64,000 bases of DNA. It comes from Herbaspirillum hiltneri N3. GTDB lineage: Bacteria > Pseudomonadota > Gammaproteobacteria > Burkholderiales > Burkholderiaceae_D. Of this stretch, positions 60,892 through 64,000 are shown piece by piece (position 1 is the stretch's first letter; each line of letters opens with the position of its first letter). The notes beneath the pieces were generated by a model that did not search any database, was not told where the DNA came from, and saw only the letters and a list, made by a program, of their open reading frames with translations. A program made the translations under genes and the position numbers. The stretch is taken from NCBI RefSeq assembly GCF_001267925.1, contig NZ_CP011409.1, positions 2,232,001 to 2,296,000 on the forward strand, read 5' to 3'.

Positions 60892-61899
60892 ATGCATACA
60901 GTTCAAATTAGTTTTCACATTCTTGCCTTGCTGATCGTCCTGGCGCTGCTGTTCGATTTCATGAATGGTTTCCATGATGCGGCAAATGCAATTGCGACGG
61001 TGGTTTCCACCGGCGTGTTGCGTCCGCAGACAGCCGTGGCGATGGCGGCGTTCTTCAATCTGGCCGCCGTCTTTGTTTTTCACCAGCTGCATGTCGCCGC
61101 CTCGGTGGGCAAGGGCACTATCGATCCGGCGGTGGTCGATCACGTGGTGGTGTTCGGCGCGCTGGTCGGCGCGATTTTCTGGAATCTGGTGACCTGGTAC
61201 TACGGCATTCCGTCGTCTTCGTCGCATGCCCTGATCGGTGGTCTGGTGGGCGCAGCAGTGGCCAAGGCCGGCACCGGTTCGCTGGTGGCTTCCGGCCTGA
61301 TCAAGATCGTCATCTTCATCGTGCTGTCGCCGTTGCTGGGCTTTATCCTGGGCTCCATCATGATGTTGCTGGTGTCGTGGATCTTCGTGCGCTCGACGCC
61401 GCGCAAGGTCGACGGCTGGTTCCGCCGCGCGCAGTTGGTGTCGGCATCGATGTACAGTCTCGGCCATGGCGGCAATGACGCGCAGAAGACCATCGGCATC
61501 ATCTGGATGCTGTTGATTGCGTCGGGCAATTCCGGAGCGGACAATCCGCCGATGTGGGTCATCATCAGCTGCTATTGCGCCATCAGCCTGGGCACCTTGT
61601 TCGGCGGCTGGCGCATCGTCAAGACCATGGGCCAGAAGATCACCAAGCTCAAACCGGTAGGCGGCTTCTGCGCCGAAACCGGCGGCGCCATCACGCTCTT
61701 CATTGCCACCGCGTTGGGCGTGCCGGTCTCGACCACGCACACCATTACCGGCGCCATCGTCGGCGTCGGCGCGTCGCACAAGATGTCGGCGGTGCGCTGG
61801 GGCGTGGCAGGCAATATCGTGTGGGCCTGGATCTTCACGATTCCGGCATCGGCCTTCGTCGCTGCGATCGCCTGGTGGATCGGCATGCACATCCTGTAA
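60892..61899 (+). CDS. pit: Low-affinity inorganic phosphate transporter, PiT family
   Basis: 335-aa inner-membrane metal-phosphate:proton symporter. Duplicated PiT signatures: FDFMNGFHDAANAIATVVSTGVL near the N terminus and GGNDAQKTIGII in the second half, about ten hydrophobic segments in all. It is 85 bp after the DUF47 gene and ends at a symmetric terminator. Confidence 0.95.
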   Translation: MHTVQISFHILALLIVLALLFDFMNGFHDAANAIATVVSTGVLRPQTAVAMAAFFNLAAVFVFHQLHVAASVGKGTIDPAVVDHVVVFGALVGAIFWNLVTWYYGIPSSSSHALIGGLVGAAVAKAGTGSLVASGLIKIVIFIVLSPLLGFILGSIMMLLVSWIFVRSTPRKVDGWFRRAQLVSASMYSLGHGGNDAQKTIGIIWMLLIASGNSGADNPPMWVIISCYCAISLGTLFGGWRIVKTMGQKITKLKPVGGFCAETGGAITLFIATALGVPVSTTHTITGAIVGVGASHKMSAVRWGVAGNIVWAWIFTIPASAFVAAIAWWIGMHIL

Positions 61900-61921
61900 G
61901 CGGGCGATCTCGACGGACAAT

Positions 61922-61949
61922 AAAAAAGCCACCTCGCGGTGGCTTTTTT
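61922..61949. terminator. Bidirectional terminator between pit and the PhoH gene
   Basis: AAAAAAGCCACC pairs perfectly with GGTGGCTTTTTT around TCGC. Serves both convergent genes. Confidence 0.92.
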
Positions 61950-61977
61950 ATTTGCAGCGTACTTCTCCGATACTGCC

Positions 61978-63648
61978 TTACAGGACGTCGCTGGCATGAT
62001 CCGCCAAACGCGAACGTTCTCCGCGCGCCAGCGTGACGTGACCGCTGTGCGACCAACCTTTGAAGCGATCGACCACGTAAGTCAGGCCGCTCGAACCTTC
62101 CGTCAGGTATGGCGTGTCGATCTGCGCGATATTGCCGAGGCAGACGATCTTGGTGCCGGGACCTGCGCGCGTCACCAGGGTTTTCATCTGTTTCGGCGTC
62201 AGGTTCTGCGCTTCGTCGATGATCAGGAATTTGTTGACGAAGGTGCGACCGCGCATGAAGTTCAGCGACTTGATCTTGATGCGCGAGCGGATCAGGTCTT
62301 GCGTTGCCGCGCGACCCCATTCGCCGGCGTCGCCGTCGGACTTGTTCAGCACTTCCAGGTTGTCGTCGAAGGCGCCCATCCACGGCCCCATCTTTTCTTC
62401 CTCGGTACCGGGCAGGAAACCGATATCTTCGCCCACCGGTACGGTGACGCGGGTGACGATGATTTCATTGTAGTTCTTGGTTTCCAGCACTTGCGCCAGG
62501 CCGGCAGCCAACGCCAGCAGGGTCTTGCCGGTGCCGGCCTGGCCCAGCAGCGTGACGAAGTCGCACTCCGGATTCATCAGCAGGTTCAGGGCGAAGTTCT
62601 GCTCGCGGTTGCGCGCCGTAATGCCCCATACGCTGTTCTTGGTGTGGCCGTAGTCGCGCAAGGTCTGCAGGACCGCGGTCTTGCCGTTGATTTGCGTGAC
62701 CTGGCCGTAGAAGGCCGGCTCGCCGTTCTTCGGTTCGATGAAGACGAACTGGTTCATCAGCATGGAAGGCACGTGAGGACCGGTCACACGATAGTAGGTG
62801 TAACTGGTGCCATGCTTGTTTTCCTGCCACGATTCCATGCCCTTGCCATGCTTGGTCCAGAAATCGTCCGGCAACTGCTGGATGCCCGAATACAGCAGGT
62901 CGGTATCTTCCAGCACGTGGTCGTTGAAGTAATCTTCCGCCGGCAAACCGATGGCGCGCGCCTTGATGCGCATGTTGATGTCCTTCGACACCAGCACGAC
63001 CGGGCGGTCCGGATATTGCTGATCGAGTGCGCGCACCACGCCGAGAATCTGGTTGTCGGCTTTGCCTTCCGGCAGGCCGTCGGGCAGCTTGGCGTTCTGC
63101 AGCTTGGTCTGGAAGAACAGGCGGCCCTTGGCGTCCTTGTTGCCCAGCTTGGACAGCGGGATGCCGAGGTCGATGGCATCTTCGGCGATGTCGCTGACCA
63201 GCGCATCGAGCGAGCGCGAAATCTGGCGTGCATTGCGGGCGACTTCCGACATGCCCTTTTTATGGTTGTCGAGTTCTTCCAGCGTGATCATCGGCAGATA
63301 GATGTCATGCTCCTCGAAGCGGAACAGCGAGGTCGGATCATGCATCAGCACATTGGTGTCGAGTACGAACAGCTTCGACACGCCGAGCTTGTCGGCAATG
63401 CGGCTGGTGGTCGACTTGGCGCGCGATTCCAGCACTTTCGGTGTGGCCGCGCGCGGTTTTTCGACTGGGCTCTTGCCGGTGATTCTGGCTTGCGGCTGCG
63501 GCGTCGCCTTGGCGGCCGGAGCAGCGATCGGTGCAGCAGGTTCTACCAATGCGATATGGGGTTTGACGGTTTTACCGCGTTCGGCCTTCGGATAATCTTT
63601 GGGTGCCAATAAGGCAGCTGGTTTACTCGGCAGTTTGGGCAGGGGCAT
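61978..63648 (-). CDS. PIN-PhoH fusion ATPase (PhoH family)
   Basis: 556 aa. A Pro/Ala/Lys-rich N-terminal tail (1-about 85), a PIN-type RNase domain (about 90-240) with Asp97 in FVLDTNVLMHD, LEELD and SKDINMRIKA, and the C-terminal PhoH ATPase domain (about 345-556) with Walker A GQAGTGKT at 369-376, FLPGTEEEKMGPW, and Walker B-like KFLIIDEAQNLTPKQMKTLVTRAG. It resembles the YlaK/PhoH2 type of toxin-like RNA helicase-nucleases; the cellular role is not settled. Confidence 0.92.
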   Translation of the reverse strand: MPLPKLPSKPAALLAPKDYPKAERGKTVKPHIALVEPAAPIAAPAAKATPQPQARITGKSPVEKPRAATPKVLESRAKSTTSRIADKLGVSKLFVLDTNVLMHDPTSLFRFEEHDIYLPMITLEELDNHKKGMSEVARNARQISRSLDALVSDIAEDAIDLGIPLSKLGNKDAKGRLFFQTKLQNAKLPDGLPEGKADNQILGVVRALDQQYPDRPVVLVSKDINMRIKARAIGLPAEDYFNDHVLEDTDLLYSGIQQLPDDFWTKHGKGMESWQENKHGTSYTYYRVTGPHVPSMLMNQFVFIEPKNGEPAFYGQVTQINGKTAVLQTLRDYGHTKNSVWGITARNREQNFALNLLMNPECDFVTLLGQAGTGKTLLALAAGLAQVLETKNYNEIIVTRVTVPVGEDIGFLPGTEEEKMGPWMGAFDDNLEVLNKSDGDAGEWGRAATQDLIRSRIKIKSLNFMRGRTFVNKFLIIDEAQNLTPKQMKTLVTRAGPGTKIVCLGNIAQIDTPYLTEGSSGLTYVVDRFKGWSHSGHVTLARGERSRLADHASDVL

Positions 63649-64000
63649 CAGAACCTCGGTAGTGAAGGGAAGAAAAATGCCGCTTTGTCAGAGCGTACAG
63701 GTACTGCTGGAGGTGCAACAACGAACGACTGCCGCTAATAAAACCCTTCTTGGTACAGGCATGCGCCGCCGACGGACGCAGGAAAAGAGGAAGGAGGGCT
63801 TGATTAGTGGAAGAGGTGACGGCTGCGGACAAGGCAATGCCGCGCGTACCGCCGGTACAGGCGCGGCGTGTTGCCGGCGTTTTATCCACAGTGCAAATTT
63901 GCAAAGTAAAAAAGCCGTTTTGGCAGGTTCGGGACCTGATCCAAAAACGGCTTCCAAAAAACGGTTTTCTATTTGAATTCAAAGGCTTATCTAAATTGAC
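63649..64000. other. Region upstream of the PhoH gene
   Basis: 352 bp to the window edge with no convincing gene: the open frames here have no recognisable family or RBS. It includes the PhoH promoter region (not identified) and a terminator-like hairpin at 63903-63963. Confidence 0.5.
63903..63963 (-). terminator. Terminator of a minus-strand gene beyond the window
   Basis: AAGCCGTTTTGG (63912-63923) pairs with CCAAAAACGGCTT (63951-63963), one bulged A, with an inner pair CAGGT/ACCTG. On the minus strand it is followed by TTTTTTACTTT, so a minus-strand gene probably ends just past base 64000. Confidence 0.6.

Noticed and set aside
63623..63982. Minus-strand open frame upstream of the PhoH gene
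   Set aside because: No RBS or motif, overlaps the PhoH start and crosses a terminator hairpin.

Overview
The window looks like a chromosomal segment of a motile betaproteobacterium, most likely of the Herbaspirillum/Collimonas/Oxalobacteraceae type. I infer this from the high GC content, the gene order fliF-R / fliE / fliDST / fliC, the rpsF-priB-rpsR-rplI-dnaB block, and the lineage-typical layout flhB-flhA-flhF-flhG-fliA followed by MotC/MotD-type stator genes. No database search was possible; family names come from motifs visible in the translations.

Layout. 1-7.7 kb: housekeeping genes (5' part of uvrB on the minus strand, an aromatic/aspartate aminotransferase, two identical tRNA-Asn genes each with its own terminator, an OsmC-like protein, an Rrf2 regulator, a NepI-like MFS exporter, a DUF427 protein, an unknown 136-aa protein, tRNA-Pro(GGG), an outer-membrane barrel-like protein and a 79-aa protein). 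8-13.6 kb: chemotaxis genes mcp-cheR-cheD-cheB-cheY-cheZ, without cheA or cheW. 13.9-21.8 kb: flhB-flhA-flhF-flhG(degenerate)-fliA-motC-motD, tightly packed with overlaps. 21.9-23.5 kb (minus): flgA-flgM-flgN. 23.7-34.6 kb (plus): flgBCDEFGHIJ and flgKL. 34.8-46 kb (minus): fliFGHIJKLMNOPQR. 46.2-53.6 kb: fliE (plus), then on the minus strand ycgR, a FliK-like/FlhB-C-terminal pair, fliT, fliS, fliD, flaG and fliC. 53.9-55.9 kb: a TPR-glycosyltransferase next to the flagellin gene. 56-64 kb: lexA with two SOS boxes, rpsF-priB-rpsR-rplI, dnaB, a DUF47 protein with a Pit phosphate transporter, and a PIN-PhoH ATPase.

How it works together. The window holds most of one flagellum: the export gate (FlhAB, FliPQR, FliO), the ATPase complex (FliHIJ), MS- and C-ring (FliFGMN), rod, rings and hook (Flg proteins), junctions, cap and filament (FlgKL, FliD, FliC), chaperones (FlgN, FliS, FliT), a stator pair (MotC/MotD), a c-di-GMP brake (YcgR), and FliA with its antagonist FlgM. 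FliA (sigma-28) promoter sequences can be read directly upstream of flgM (all 16 consensus bases), flgK (perfect -35) and fliC (correct 11-nt spacing), and less strongly before the mcp gene and an unknown 136-aa gene at 5.75 kb. This suggests a class-3 regulon that includes the unknown gene.

The most unusual points are an FlhG homologue whose Walker A motif has been erased while its FlhF-activating helix is kept, the possible sigma-28 control of the unknown 136-aa gene, a second FliK-like protein translationally coupled to an isolated FlhB C-terminal domain, a FliD expanded by three tandem copies of the hook-IN motif, and a chemoreceptor with its apparent sensor at the cytoplasmic C terminus. 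I saw no insertion sequence, prophage or CRISPR array.
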